In this document: positions 35,718-44,816 of the stretch, one piece after another
Numbering within the stretch: the stretch's first letter is position 1
How the letters are laid out: the number at the start of each line of letters is the position of its first letter
Origin: Phycisphaera sp.
GTDB taxonomy: Bacteria; Planctomycetota; Phycisphaerae; Phycisphaerales; SM1A02
Reading direction: 5' to 3'
Length of the DNA stretch: 64,000 bases
Assembly (NCBI GenBank): GCA_016124975.1
Contig: WGMP01000020.1
Span: 28,795 to 92,794 of the forward strand
Position numbers and translations under genes: made by a program
Notes under the pieces: model-generated
Told to the model about the DNA's origin: nothing
Seen by the model: the letters and a program-made list of their open reading frames with translations, nothing else
Database searches by the model: none

Positions 35718-38701
35718 GACGGCAGTCTCCTGAAGATGAGGATCGGTCCCTTGGGAAGCGCCTGGCCGCGCGGATCGGCGCGCTCGTCGAGCACCCCGTC
35801 GCGGAGCGCGATCTCCGCGAAGGCCCAGCCCGTGCCTGCGCGGATGACGGCGACGAAGCGCCCCGACTCGCGCTTGCCGACGAGCTCTCGCGGTGCGCCC
35901 CTGTCTGCGGGCGCGAGCACCCCGAGCGGCGCAAGCGGCTTCAGCACGCTGGCCGCGCGCTCCTGCTCGGCGCGCGACTCCGCGAGGACGCTTGAGAGAT
36001 CGGGAAACCGTGCAAGCGCCGCGACGGCCTCCGCGCGCGCGTCGCGGAAGTTCACCTCCGGCTCGTGGCCCGCGCGCGGCCAGTCGGCGACCATGGCGCG
36101 CGATGCGCCGGCGCGCAGCGACTCGCGCCACGACAGGAACGGCTGCGCCAGCGCCTGCGGGAGATAGCCCGACCGCTCGAAGATCGAGGCGGCGTCGTGC
36201 AGCGCCCTGAGGCGCAGCAACGGCTCCGACTTCGCGGCCCTGATCGCCGAAAGGAGCTCGACGAGCGCCGCGCGCACATCCGCAGCGCCTGCGCCCTCGA
36301 ACCGCGCGACGGCGTCGCCCCAGGCCTTCGACACCTCGTTCAGGCGCGGCGCGCCCGCGAGATCCTCGCGCTTCACCCACAGGATCGAGTCGAGCCGCTC
36401 GGGCGGTGTCAAGAGGTCCGCAAGATTCTCAACCGCCTGGTTGCGCGGATCGGCCCCGTCAGCGGGCCTGCGATAGAAGATCCTTCCACCCGTGAGCGGC
36501 ACCTCCTCGAGGCCCGCGAGCCGCACGGCCGCAAGCTCCTCGCCCACGCGGCTCGGCGCCCACAGGTCTCCCGCGCGCGTCGGGTCGAAGCGCGCGGCGA
36601 TCGCGCGCAGGCTCTCGCCGAGCGGCGACGCGGGGTGCTTCGCGAGGAAGTCGTTCACGACCTCGACGACGCGCGGCTGCTGGTCGGGCGACGCATCGCC
36701 CGAGAGCCCCGCGCCGAGAAGCGCCGCAAGACGCGGACGATGGTCATCGCGCCATGCCTCGATCGCCTCCCACGCGGGCGCGAAGTCGCGCGCGGCCTCG
36801 AACGACGCGAGCCGCCCCTGCCTCGCGAGCACCGCGCCATGGCGCGAGAGGATGTCGGACAGGCGGCGCACGAAGTCCGACTCGAGCGTGACGGGCGCGC
36901 ACAGCCGCGCGGGGTCGAGATCGCGCAACGCAAGCTCAAGCGCCTCCGCGCGTGCCCGCGCCTCGGTGATCCGCGCGTCGATCGCCTCGCGCTTCAGGAG
37001 AAGCCGCGCGCGGGCCGTCTCGAGGCCCTCGCTTTCTGCGCGCGCGGCATCGAGCGCGCCACGCGCCGACTCGAGCGCTGCGAGCGCCGTCTTCCACGCG
37101 CCTGGGTCGACCTGCGCCGCATCCGGCCAGAGATCGGGAAGCTTCGTGTCCTTCAGGATCGCATCGGCCCGCGCGACCGCCGCGAGCGACGCGCGCTCGG
37201 CCTCGGCGTCGAGCTCGGCGAGGCGACCCGCGCGGCGGCGCTCGAGCCCGTCGAGCGCGATCCGCTCAGGCTCCTCGGCATCTTGACGGGCATCCGCGAT
37301 GAGGGCCTTCATGACGTCGACGCGCGCGCGCGCGGCGCCGCGTTCGAGCTCCGCCGCAAGATCCTCCGCCAGGCCTCGAATCTCAGCGGTCCTCGCGAGA
37401 CGCGCGCGGTGAAGCGCGTCCTCCTTCGCGAGCGAAGCCGCAAGCGCCGCGTCCACCGCGTCGCCGCGCGCGCGGATTCCCTCGGCGATCCCGCGCGCCT
37501 TCACGGCGTCGTTCGTCTCGATCGCGGCATCGAGCGCGGCGAGCTCCTGCGCGGCCCTGCGCGACTCGCCGACAGACCTGACGAGGAGCGTTCCCACGAC
37601 GGCGAGCGCGCAGGCGCCCGCAATCGCGCCGACAAGCATGAGCCCGTGCCTGCGGCGCGTCCGCTCGCGCTCGGCTCCGACGACGGCCACCGCGCGGTCG
37701 ACGAGCCCACGCGGCGCCTCGCGGCCCGCATCGCGCAGGACAGCGACCTGCCGCTCGATCTCGACCGCGGGCCGCGCCTCGGCGAGGAGCATCTCGAGCC
37801 GCTCGACCTCCGCCTCGAACGCCGCCCGCGCGGCGAGCTCGCGCTCGAGGTCGGTGAGCCACGCGAACGCGGGCGCGACCGACGCTGCAAGCGCGTCGTC
37901 CGGCATGCAGCCCGTCTCGAGGTTGACGGCCGCCCACGCCGCCTCGAGCCGCGTGAGCGCGTCACGGTCCATACGCGCGGCGGCGTCATGGATTTCCTCC
38001 GCAAGCCCCGCGAAGCGCGCCTGCGCCGCGCGCGCGCGCAACGGCGCCGCGAGCGCCACAAGCTCATCCCGCAGCCCGCGCGGCACGCCCGCGACCCACG
38101 GGTTCGTGTCGAGCGCCGCAATCGCCTCCTCGAGCTCGGCGAGCGTCGCTCCCGCGCGCCGCCGCAGCGCCGAGATCTCGCGAAGCCAGGCCGCCTCGAG
38201 CGACTCGATCTGATCGAGCCACATGCGGTTGCGCGAATCGGCGGCGCGGATCCGCCGCAGGATGCGGAGCCTCTCTGCGATCGGCTCGCGGCGCAGCGCG
38301 CTGAGCCGCAGCGCGTCGAGCAGCGCGCGATGCCCCTCGGCGCGCAAGGCGATGCCCGCAAGCGACTCGATCTCGGCCGCCGTCGGCATGGGAAGACGGC
38401 TGGCCGTCTCCGCCACCTCGCGCGCCCAGAAGCGGCCGACCGCGGCGTCGTCCGCGGCCAGCGTCCGCAGCGACTCGGCCTCGCGGACGAGACCGGGATA
38501 GTCCTCGATCACGGAGAGCGCCTCGCTCACGAGGCCGCGCTCCGCAAAGTCGACGGCGCGGTCGATCGACGCGCGCACGCCGCGCGCGCATGCCTCGAGC
38601 TCCTGCAGGAAAGTCGCGAGCGCGACATCGTCTGCCACGGTCTGCTGCGCAAGTTCGCGCAGGCCTTCGCGGATGGATCGGACGCTGGGAGTCATGCTCA
38701 T
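35714..38701 (-). CDS. Large helical protein with one central membrane segment
   Basis: 995 residues, unknown family. Residues 1-350 are an all-helical cytoplasmic region rich in Ala, Arg and Glu. One transmembrane helix follows at about 354-377 (MLVGAIAGACALAVVGTLLV), then a second long helical region (to about 700) and a more mixed C-terminal part that ends with beta-rich segments (GRFVAVIRAGTGWAFAEIAL). No catalytic motif is visible. Its size and single span suit a scaffold linking the cytoplasmic GTPases of this operon to the ExbB/ExbD-like complex, which is inference. ATG 38701 has no clear ribosome binding site; ATG 38695 is an alternative. It overlaps the next gene (GTGA). Confidence 0.75.
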   Translation of the reverse strand: MSMTPSVRSIREGLRELAQQTVADDVALATFLQELEACARGVRASIDRAVDFAERGLVSEALSVIEDYPGLVREAESLRTLAADDAAVGRFWAREVAETASRLPMPTAAEIESLAGIALRAEGHRALLDALRLSALRREPIAERLRILRRIRAADSRNRMWLDQIESLEAAWLREISALRRRAGATLAELEEAIAALDTNPWVAGVPRGLRDELVALAAPLRARAAQARFAGLAEEIHDAAARMDRDALTRLEAAWAAVNLETGCMPDDALAASVAPAFAWLTDLERELAARAAFEAEVERLEMLLAEARPAVEIERQVAVLRDAGREAPRGLVDRAVAVVGAERERTRRRHGLMLVGAIAGACALAVVGTLLVRSVGESRRAAQELAALDAAIETNDAVKARGIAEGIRARGDAVDAALAASLAKEDALHRARLARTAEIRGLAEDLAAELERGAARARVDVMKALIADARQDAEEPERIALDGLERRRAGRLAELDAEAERASLAAVARADAILKDTKLPDLWPDAAQVDPGAWKTALAALESARGALDAARAESEGLETARARLLLKREAIDARITEARARAEALELALRDLDPARLCAPVTLESDFVRRLSDILSRHGAVLARQGRLASFEAARDFAPAWEAIEAWRDDHRPRLAALLGAGLSGDASPDQQPRVVEVVNDFLAKHPASPLGESLRAIAARFDPTRAGDLWAPSRVGEELAAVRLAGLEEVPLTGGRIFYRRPADGADPRNQAVENLADLLTPPERLDSILWVKREDLAGAPRLNEVSKAWGDAVARFEGAGAADVRAALVELLSAIRAAKSEPLLRLRALHDAASIFERSGYLPQALAQPFLSWRESLRAGASRAMVADWPRAGHEPEVNFRDARAEAVAALARFPDLSSVLAESRAEQERAASVLKPLAPLGVLAPADRGAPRELVGKRESGRFVAVIRAGTGWAFAEIALRDGVLDERADPRGQALPKGPILIFRRLPS

Positions 38702-38717
38702 GGAGGTGCCCACGCTC

Positions 38718-39851
38718 TCACGCAAGAAGAAGGACGAGCGCCAAGACAAGCGCCACGACGAGCGCGGCGGCCGAGTAGGCGAAGAGAAGAGCGACGACGA
38801 GCCGTGCGCGACCGACCCGATGCCGCCGCGCCGCGGGCCACCCCGCGCCCAGCCCGAGTTCGGACGGTGCGTTCGCCTGCGCGCGACGCTCTGCGACCGC
38901 CGCTGCGAACCCGACCTCGGCGTCGGCCATGCCCGCATGCGACGCAGCGGAGAAGCCATCGCCGTTCGGTGCGTGTCGCACGGCGCGCGGAGGCTCCGCT
39001 TCCTCGACGGGCGCCTTGTGAAGGACAGGATTCACGCGAAGGCTCGGCGGCTCGCGCACGGCGGCCTCGACCGTCGCGCCTTCGCGCGCGGCGCGCGCGG
39101 CGGGTGCATCGCCCGCGGACACGCCGCGCACGACCTCGATCACCCGAACGCCTGGCTCGGCAAGCGTCGCGCGCACGCCGGCCGCGCCGGCGCACACGAA
39201 GCGCAGCTGGCAGCGTGTCCCCGCGGGCAGCCGCTGGAAGCGCGTCGAGAAGGTGACGAGCCAGCGCTTCTCGGCTGGAAGAAGCGCGAAAAGATCGACG
39301 ACAAGCGGCAGAAGGTCGGTCTCCTCGGGAAGCACCACGCACACGCTTGCCGACGGTGCGTCGAGGAGCGCCTGCGCCACCACGCCCGCCCAGCCCGCGT
39401 CGAAGCCAGCGTCTTCCCATGCGCTCGCGGGCCGCGGCCCGCACGAGCCGCGCGGAAGAAGCGGGCCCTGCGCGCGCTCCTCGACCGAAGGCACGCCCTC
39501 GCAGAACGCGCCGAACGCCGACAGCATCCACGCGGGCCCCGCCTCCGCACGCTCATGCGGCTCGAGCACGAGGTGATGCGCCACGCGGTTCGGGCGGCCG
39601 CTCCAGTCGTTCCCGCACGGCGCCGTGCGCGAAAGGACGGTGTGGCTCCGTCCCTGCACGGAGACGATGCGGTGCGCCCAGTCGATGCGGTCTGCGCCGA
39701 CCGCGCGCGTGCGGTCGAAGTCGTAGCCGCTGAGCTCCGCGAGCACGGGCTCGAGAGACGGCGGAAGCCCGCGCGTCACGACGGCGAGCGCAAATCCGCT
39801 CTGCCCGCGCACGCCGCGCTCGACCGAAGTGTGGACGAACTCATGGCTCAT
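38718..39851 (-). CDS. GAP1-N2-type GTPase-associated protein with C-terminal membrane anchor
   Basis: 377 residues. The first 130 residues match my memory of the GTPase-associated protein 1 N-terminal domain, type 2: FVHTSVERGVRGQSGFALAV, LSGYDFDRT, then HRIVSVQGRSHTVLSR and the GRPNRVAHHLVLEP motif. Such proteins occur beside TRAFAC-like GTPases in planctomycetes and actinobacteria. A second alpha/beta region (SVCVVLPEETDLLPLVVDLFALL) follows, then a linker and a C-terminal membrane helix (VVALLFAYSAAALVVALVLALVLLL, residues about 349-373), described here in part. ATG 39851 overlaps the GTPase gene stop (ATGA). It probably binds or regulates the GTPase encoded just upstream. Confidence 0.75.
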   Translation of the reverse strand: MSHEFVHTSVERGVRGQSGFALAVVTRGLPPSLEPVLAELSGYDFDRTRAVGADRIDWAHRIVSVQGRSHTVLSRTAPCGNDWSGRPNRVAHHLVLEPHERAEAGPAWMLSAFGAFCEGVPSVEERAQGPLLPRGSCGPRPASAWEDAGFDAGWAGVVAQALLDAPSASVCVVLPEETDLLPLVVDLFALLPAEKRWLVTFSTRFQRLPAGTRCQLRFVCAGAAGVRATLAEPGVRVIEVVRGVSAGDAPAARAAREGATVEAAVREPPSLRVNPVLHKAPVEEAEPPRAVRHAPNGDGFSAASHAGMADAEVGFAAAVAERRAQANAPSELGLGAGWPAARRHRVGRARLVVALLFAYSAAALVVALVLALVLLLA

Positions 39852-41095
39852 GCGCGCGCGAACTCCCTGAAGAGCGCGGGCTCCGCCTCCGAGAGCGCCA
39901 CGACGAGCGGCGCCGCGGGCCACATCGGACGGAGGTCGCGCGGGCGGATCGCAAGCGCCGCGGCGGCCGCGACGCGCGACGGCGCGCTTCCGAGCCCGCT
40001 GAACGGCACCACGCGCAGGCGCGGGTCGAGCGCGCGTGCCGTCGCGAGGAACTCGGGCATGTGGGCCGCGAGGAACCGAGCGCTCGCGCCGTCGATCTCC
40101 GCGAGGACCTCGGGCGACGGCACCGCGATGCTCGGTCGGGCGGGAAGACGCTCGGCGGCGCTTCGGATCTGCGGCTCCGCGAGATGGCCCCAGATGTCGG
40201 CCTTCGCCAGCGCCAGCACGATGCGCAGCGGCAGCGGCTCGTTCGCGCCGAGCCCACGCAGGCGTCGCACGCGGTTCGCGGCCTCGATGAGCACGAGGTC
40301 CTGCCGCTGCTCGAGGCTTCCTGCGCCTCCCATCGACTGCACGGCCTCGCGCCCGCCGAGACGCTCGATCACGCGCTGGTCCTGCGTCGGGTCGACCACG
40401 AAGACAAGCGCCCGCGACACCGCGAGATGCCGCGTCACGGGTTCGTGCGGCGCATCTGCGCCCGGGAGGAAGTGCTCGCCTGCGTTGTCGTAGAGCGCGA
40501 GGAGATGCCGCGCACCGCCGCGACCGATCACGAAGAGCTGCGGCTTCGGGGCCGTCCACGACGCGTCGGCGAAGCGGAACGAACGGTAGAGCCTGCCCGA
40601 GAGATCCGTCTTCGCGATCATCGTCGGCCTGTCGGGCGTCGACGAGCGGAAGAGCGCCGACTCAAGCTCGACCGTGAGGTCGTTGAGCGTCGGATCCGCG
40701 TCGAGGAACTCGAGCCCGTCGACGACAAGCCCCGAGCGCATCGAGAAGCTCGCCGCCGCGAGCATGACGGACTTCCCGCACGCGGGCGCGCCCACGATCG
40801 AGAGGATCGTCTGCGGCAGCTCGATCACGGCAGGCGGAAGCTCGAGGTGGCAGCGCGGGCACGCGAGGCGCGTGCATGCGGCGCCCAGCGGGTCGATCGC
40901 GCGCCCCTGCGCGTCGAAGCGGCTCGGAAGAAAGCGGAGCTGCGCCGCGTCACCGAGCACGGCGTCCCCGCGCAGCGCCGCGTGCTCGGAGATGAAGCGC
41001 ACCGTCGCGGGCGCGAACTCGTGCCAGCAGTGTGGGCAGGTGATGGTCGAGACAAGCGTTCGGGTCGACATGGTTTCGCTCGGCGTGTGCGTCAC
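39848..41095 (-). CDS. Zinc-ribbon TRAFAC-like GTPase
   Basis: 415 residues. Two CxxC pairs (Cys20/23, Cys79/82) form an N-terminal zinc ribbon. The GTPase core has a P-loop GAPACGKS (102-109), a switch-II motif YDNAGEHF (D-x-x-G) and an ALAKADIWGH segment at the place of the N/TKxD base-recognition motif. The Asn/Thr is replaced by Ala, so nucleotide specificity is uncertain. The arrangement resembles double-GTPase-type TRAFAC proteins that co-occur with GAP1 proteins. GTG 41095 is chosen because it overlaps the protease stop (GTGA), like the other junctions here; ATG 41071 is an alternative. It lies directly upstream of the GAP1-N2 gene. Confidence 0.8.
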   Translation of the reverse strand: MTHTPSETMSTRTLVSTITCPHCWHEFAPATVRFISEHAALRGDAVLGDAAQLRFLPSRFDAQGRAIDPLGAACTRLACPRCHLELPPAVIELPQTILSIVGAPACGKSVMLAAASFSMRSGLVVDGLEFLDADPTLNDLTVELESALFRSSTPDRPTMIAKTDLSGRLYRSFRFADASWTAPKPQLFVIGRGGARHLLALYDNAGEHFLPGADAPHEPVTRHLAVSRALVFVVDPTQDQRVIERLGGREAVQSMGGAGSLEQRQDLVLIEAANRVRRLRGLGANEPLPLRIVLALAKADIWGHLAEPQIRSAAERLPARPSIAVPSPEVLAEIDGASARFLAAHMPEFLATARALDPRLRVVPFSGLGSAPSRVAAAAALAIRPRDLRPMWPAAPLVVALSEAEPALFREFARA

Positions 41096-42750
41096 GGTGT
41101 GGCTGGCGGCTTCGCGCCCGAGGGCGCCGGCGGTCCCATCTGCGTGCCTGTCGCGCGCTCGAGCACGACGACGAGGTGGCGCGCGTCGATCGCTTCGCCG
41201 AGGAAGAGCGTGCCGATCGAGATCGAGAGATCGGAGCCCGCGAGGAGCGACGCAGCGACATCGCTTCCAGGAATCGTCAGCAGGGCTCCGACCACCTCGC
41301 CGTGCGCGACGGCGAGATTGCTGCCGAAGCCGCTCCAGGTGGCGCCCGCCGCGCCACCGACGGAGACATCGACGATGTCAAGGTCGACCGCGCGATCACG
41401 CGGCAGCGCGAGGACCGCGACCTCGACCGACCCCGGCCCGACCACGCGATGGGCGAACGAGCCGAGGCGCGCGCCATCGGTCGCGGCGATGCCGCGTGCG
41501 GTCACGGTCCAGCCCTCGCGCTCAAGGAAGCGCAGGAGATCGAGAAACCCCGCGAAGGTGCTCCATCCGCGCGCCTCGTCGACGACGCCCGCGGGCGGCG
41601 TCGGCTCTGCGGCCGCCGCCATGATCGACTCGCGCACAGCGCGCAGCGCCGGCCCCGAGCGCACGATGTCGAGCACCTGGTCGGCCGCGAGCGCGAACTT
41701 GAGCCCCGCGCGCTCGCTGCCGTCTGCGTTGCGCTCGCCCCAGGTGGCGACGGCCGCAACCTCGAGCGAATCCTCGAGCATGAGTGGCCCGCCGCTGCAG
41801 CCGTCGGAGAAGTTCGCGCTCGTCTGGACGAGCGTGGGCTTTCCGCTGGCGCGGCGCACGCCCGAGATCAATCCGTCGAAGAGGCTGTGCGTGGCCACAC
41901 CGCGCGCCTCGTCGTCGCCGTCGGCGGCGAGGTCGAACGCACGCGACGCGACATGCCCAAGCGCCACCACGCGCGTACCGACGGCGAGGTCCGCCGAAGG
42001 TGCGATCTCGAGCGGCTCCACCCCGATCCGCTCGATCTGCGGCCTGAAGGCCTCGATGCTCACGGCGGCGAGGTCGAACTCGCGCGCGTCGGGCGCGATC
42101 TCCATCACCTCGAGGAAGCGCGGATGCACGCGAAAGTCGCGCGCGGCGAGCCCAGGCAGTCGGAACAAGACGCTGCCATCCGCAGGACTCCTGAAGATCG
42201 CGTCGACCGCGCGCGCGCCCTCGATCACATGGAAGTTGGTGACGAGCCAGAGGACGCCGCGGTCCTCGATCACGAAGCCTGTGCCCGTGCCGAGGTCGCT
42301 CGTGATCTGCGGAACCGCAAGCTGGTATTTCGCCCACTCGACGCCTGCAGGCCGCGCGCGCAGATGGTTCACAAGGAGCACGGCGCCGACGATGAGGACG
42401 GCGATCGACGCCGCGACGATGCCCAGCGCCTTGATGAGCCGCGCAGCCCCGCCGTCGGCCTCGCGCTGCGCGGCGACCTCCGCAGCGACCTTCGACTCGA
42501 CCGCGACGCGGTACGCCTCATCGAGCCTGCGCGCATCGACCGCGCGCGGACGCTCACCGAGCGTGAACGCAGCGCCCGAGAGCGGCTGCGCGCGACGACG
42601 CGCCTCTGCGGCGGGATCGGCGGATTGCGCAGGCGGCGCACCGCCCCCACCGTCGTTCTGCGCGCCGCAGCGCCTGCAAACGACGGTCTTCCCAGCGTTC
42701 GCACGCGCGACGAGGTATTCGAGTCCGCAGTTGTGGCAGTGGGAGGTCAT
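41092..42750 (-). CDS. Membrane-anchored trypsin-like serine protease with N-terminal zinc ribbon
   Basis: 552 residues. Residues 1-35 are an MJ0042-like zinc ribbon (CHNCG and CRRCG). One transmembrane helix spans about 106-128, and residues 150-350 are a chymotrypsin-fold protease with His174 (VTNFHVIE), Asp226 (EFDLAAVS) and Ser319 (DGCSGGPLML). The zinc ribbon is cytoplasmic and the protease outside if the positive-inside rule holds. The C-terminal 190 residues are not a recognisable PDZ domain. ATG 42750 overlaps the upstream GAP1-like stop (ATGA), so it is translated with the GTPase genes. A role in processing or activation of the operon's envelope components is inferred. Confidence 0.88.
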   Translation of the reverse strand: MTSHCHNCGLEYLVARANAGKTVVCRRCGAQNDGGGGAPPAQSADPAAEARRRAQPLSGAAFTLGERPRAVDARRLDEAYRVAVESKVAAEVAAQREADGGAARLIKALGIVAASIAVLIVGAVLLVNHLRARPAGVEWAKYQLAVPQITSDLGTGTGFVIEDRGVLWLVTNFHVIEGARAVDAIFRSPADGSVLFRLPGLAARDFRVHPRFLEVMEIAPDAREFDLAAVSIEAFRPQIERIGVEPLEIAPSADLAVGTRVVALGHVASRAFDLAADGDDEARGVATHSLFDGLISGVRRASGKPTLVQTSANFSDGCSGGPLMLEDSLEVAAVATWGERNADGSERAGLKFALAADQVLDIVRSGPALRAVRESIMAAAAEPTPPAGVVDEARGWSTFAGFLDLLRFLEREGWTVTARGIAATDGARLGSFAHRVVGPGSVEVAVLALPRDRAVDLDIVDVSVGGAAGATWSGFGSNLAVAHGEVVGALLTIPGSDVAASLLAGSDLSISIGTLFLGEAIDARHLVVVLERATGTQMGPPAPSGAKPPATP

Positions 42751-44780
42751 GGCGATGTGCTCTCATCCTCTACGCGAGCTGTGCACTTGAGCTCGGCACT
42801 GAACCCATGCGTGAGCTTGCCCGATCTCCACTTGAGCTCGAGTGCCTCTCCAACGATGCCTTGAAACACAAGATCTGGCGAGGCCGATTTGCCCTGGGAC
42901 TTGTTCGCGCGCCGCTGCTCAAGCTCTTGCTCAACATCCTGATTCCACTGCTGCGCGTCATGCTCGGAACCAACCAGTGCCTCAATCTTCTCTTGGAGCT
43001 TGAGTAGGCAGTCCCTCCACTTCCCAACGAGGACTGCGTTCAGCAGATCGTTGCGCTGACTGGGGCCTGGAGGGCCTTGCCGTATCAGCGAGCAGATGAA
43101 CCCATTGCTGTCTCGAATCTGATCATCAATGGTCTGGTCATGACTTTTGGCTTCGTCTTTCCGACGCTGATCAATCTCGATCGCCTCGATCATGTGCTTG
43201 ACCGCGATGGATGCGAGTTGCCGACGAGCACGAGCTCTTGCCATCGAATACCCCTGCGCGTCAAGACCGGTGCCGGACCGCCGACCGCTTCCATCCTCAG
43301 GGGACTCGGAGCGCTCGGCTGTCGGGATCTGGAGTGTTCCGATTGCATTTCGGAACCGATACAGACTCTGATGGTCGGGAGAAAGATGATCGCGGAGAGC
43401 ACCGCTCGGATCAGGCTCTTGCGAGCGGTCAAGGTCTGCTTCCGCTGGCTTCGATGACTCGCTCTCCTTGTCTGCGCCGGACGGATCTCCTCCGCTCGCA
43501 TTGCGGTCCTGAGACGGAGGCGTTGTCTCAGCTGGCGCGGAAGATCCACCTTTGGCAACCTCCGAAGTGGAATTGGCTTCCGGTGCAGCGTGGCCCTGGT
43601 CGTCCGCCTGAGGACCACCGCTCGCGGAAGCACCCGTCGGCGGCGCCACCTGCTTCGGCGACTCGGATTCCGCATCCGATTTCGCGCCCGCCGCCGCACC
43701 GTTCGACGCCTCCACAACCTCCACCACCTTCGGCAACTCCCCGCTCAACGGGTCGCCGCCTGCGTCGCTCGGCGCCGCGCCCGTGTCGGATGACGGCGCA
43801 AACACGGGCACCTCCACCTCCGCCGCGTTCTCGCGGCGGCTCCACATCGTGAGCGCGAACGCAAGCACCACGGTCGACAGCGCCGCGGAGCCGATCGCGA
43901 GCGGCATCAGCCGTCGCGCGCGCGCGTCGCCATCCTCGCTGTACGGTGCCACGCCATCGCCGCGGGTGCGTACGCGCCGCTCGTCGTCGTCGTCGCGCAC
44001 CACGAGCGTGCGCCCCTGCGACTCGACCTCCGCGATCGACGGAAGGTGCGCGCCGCCCGCCGAGGCGCGGAACGCGGCATACTCGCTCTCGGCGCCGCAA
44101 TGCCACGCGCCTTCATCCGCGGGGCGGAGCGCGGAACGCGCGCCGAGGAGCGAGGTTCCCGACGACATCGAGCAGAGATCGACGGGCGCGGAGAGCGAGA
44201 GAAGCCCGATTCCGAAGCGCAGCCGCGCACGGTCCGACGGATCAAGCGCGGCGACGAGCGCGAGCACCGAGTCGGACTCGCCCTCGGGCACCACGCCGAC
44301 CGCGCCGTCGCGCAGCGCCGCGCGCCAGAGGTCGAAGAGCGCAAGGACGCGCGGGTTGCGCGCAGCAGCGGCGGCGTCGGCTTCCTCCGCGTCGATGCGC
44401 GCCCCGTCGCCCGCGGTCGCGCGCGCGGTGCGCCAGAACTCGGCGTCCGACGCAAGCCGCGGCAGCGCGCCCGCGAGAAGCGAAAGGTCGCGCGCCTCGA
44501 AGAGGAGCGTGATGACCTCGACAGTCGGCCGCCCCGCGTCGTCGAACCCGGCGGGCATCATGCGCGAGACGGCGAAGCGCCCCGAGCGGAGCGCGCGGCC
44601 CGTCATCACGGCGTGCGTCTCGAGCCGCGCGATCCGCTCTGCGGTCGACGCCTCGCCGAACTGGAAGCTCTCGAGCTCGCGCGTCTCGTCGGCCGCGACG
44701 CCGCGCGACGCGGCCACGGTGCCGTAGCCTCGGAGCGAGCCGAGGACATGCGTCTCTGCAAGGATCGTTCGACTGGCCAT
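42747..44780 (-). CDS. GAP1-like membrane protein with compositionally foreign C-terminal domain
   Basis: 677 residues. Residues 1-250 resemble GAP1 N-terminal regions: LGSLRGYGTVAASRG and SGRFAVSRMMPAGFDD followed by a TVEVITLLFE strand. A transmembrane helix follows at about 287-310 (LAIGSAALSTVVLAFALTMW). The next 170 residues are a disordered Ser/Pro/Glu/Asp/Gly linker, ending in a helical domain of about 170 residues (SMARARARRQLASIAVKH onward). Bases coding for roughly the last 250 residues (42780-43560) are near 50% G+C against more than 70% for the first half. ATG 44780 is placed six bases after GGAAAGG. It overlaps the protease gene and follows the GTPase gene by 36 bp. Confidence 0.75.
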   Translation of the reverse strand: MASRTILAETHVLGSLRGYGTVAASRGVAADETRELESFQFGEASTAERIARLETHAVMTGRALRSGRFAVSRMMPAGFDDAGRPTVEVITLLFEARDLSLLAGALPRLASDAEFWRTARATAGDGARIDAEEADAAAAARNPRVLALFDLWRAALRDGAVGVVPEGESDSVLALVAALDPSDRARLRFGIGLLSLSAPVDLCSMSSGTSLLGARSALRPADEGAWHCGAESEYAAFRASAGGAHLPSIAEVESQGRTLVVRDDDDERRVRTRGDGVAPYSEDGDARARRLMPLAIGSAALSTVVLAFALTMWSRRENAAEVEVPVFAPSSDTGAAPSDAGGDPLSGELPKVVEVVEASNGAAAGAKSDAESESPKQVAPPTGASASGGPQADDQGHAAPEANSTSEVAKGGSSAPAETTPPSQDRNASGGDPSGADKESESSKPAEADLDRSQEPDPSGALRDHLSPDHQSLYRFRNAIGTLQIPTAERSESPEDGSGRRSGTGLDAQGYSMARARARRQLASIAVKHMIEAIEIDQRRKDEAKSHDQTIDDQIRDSNGFICSLIRQGPPGPSQRNDLLNAVLVGKWRDCLLKLQEKIEALVGSEHDAQQWNQDVEQELEQRRANKSQGKSASPDLVFQGIVGEALELKWRSGKLTHGFSAELKCTARVEDESTSP

Positions 44781-44816
44781 CCGCATCCTTTCCAATCGCC
44801 GCACCGCGGCCAGCTG

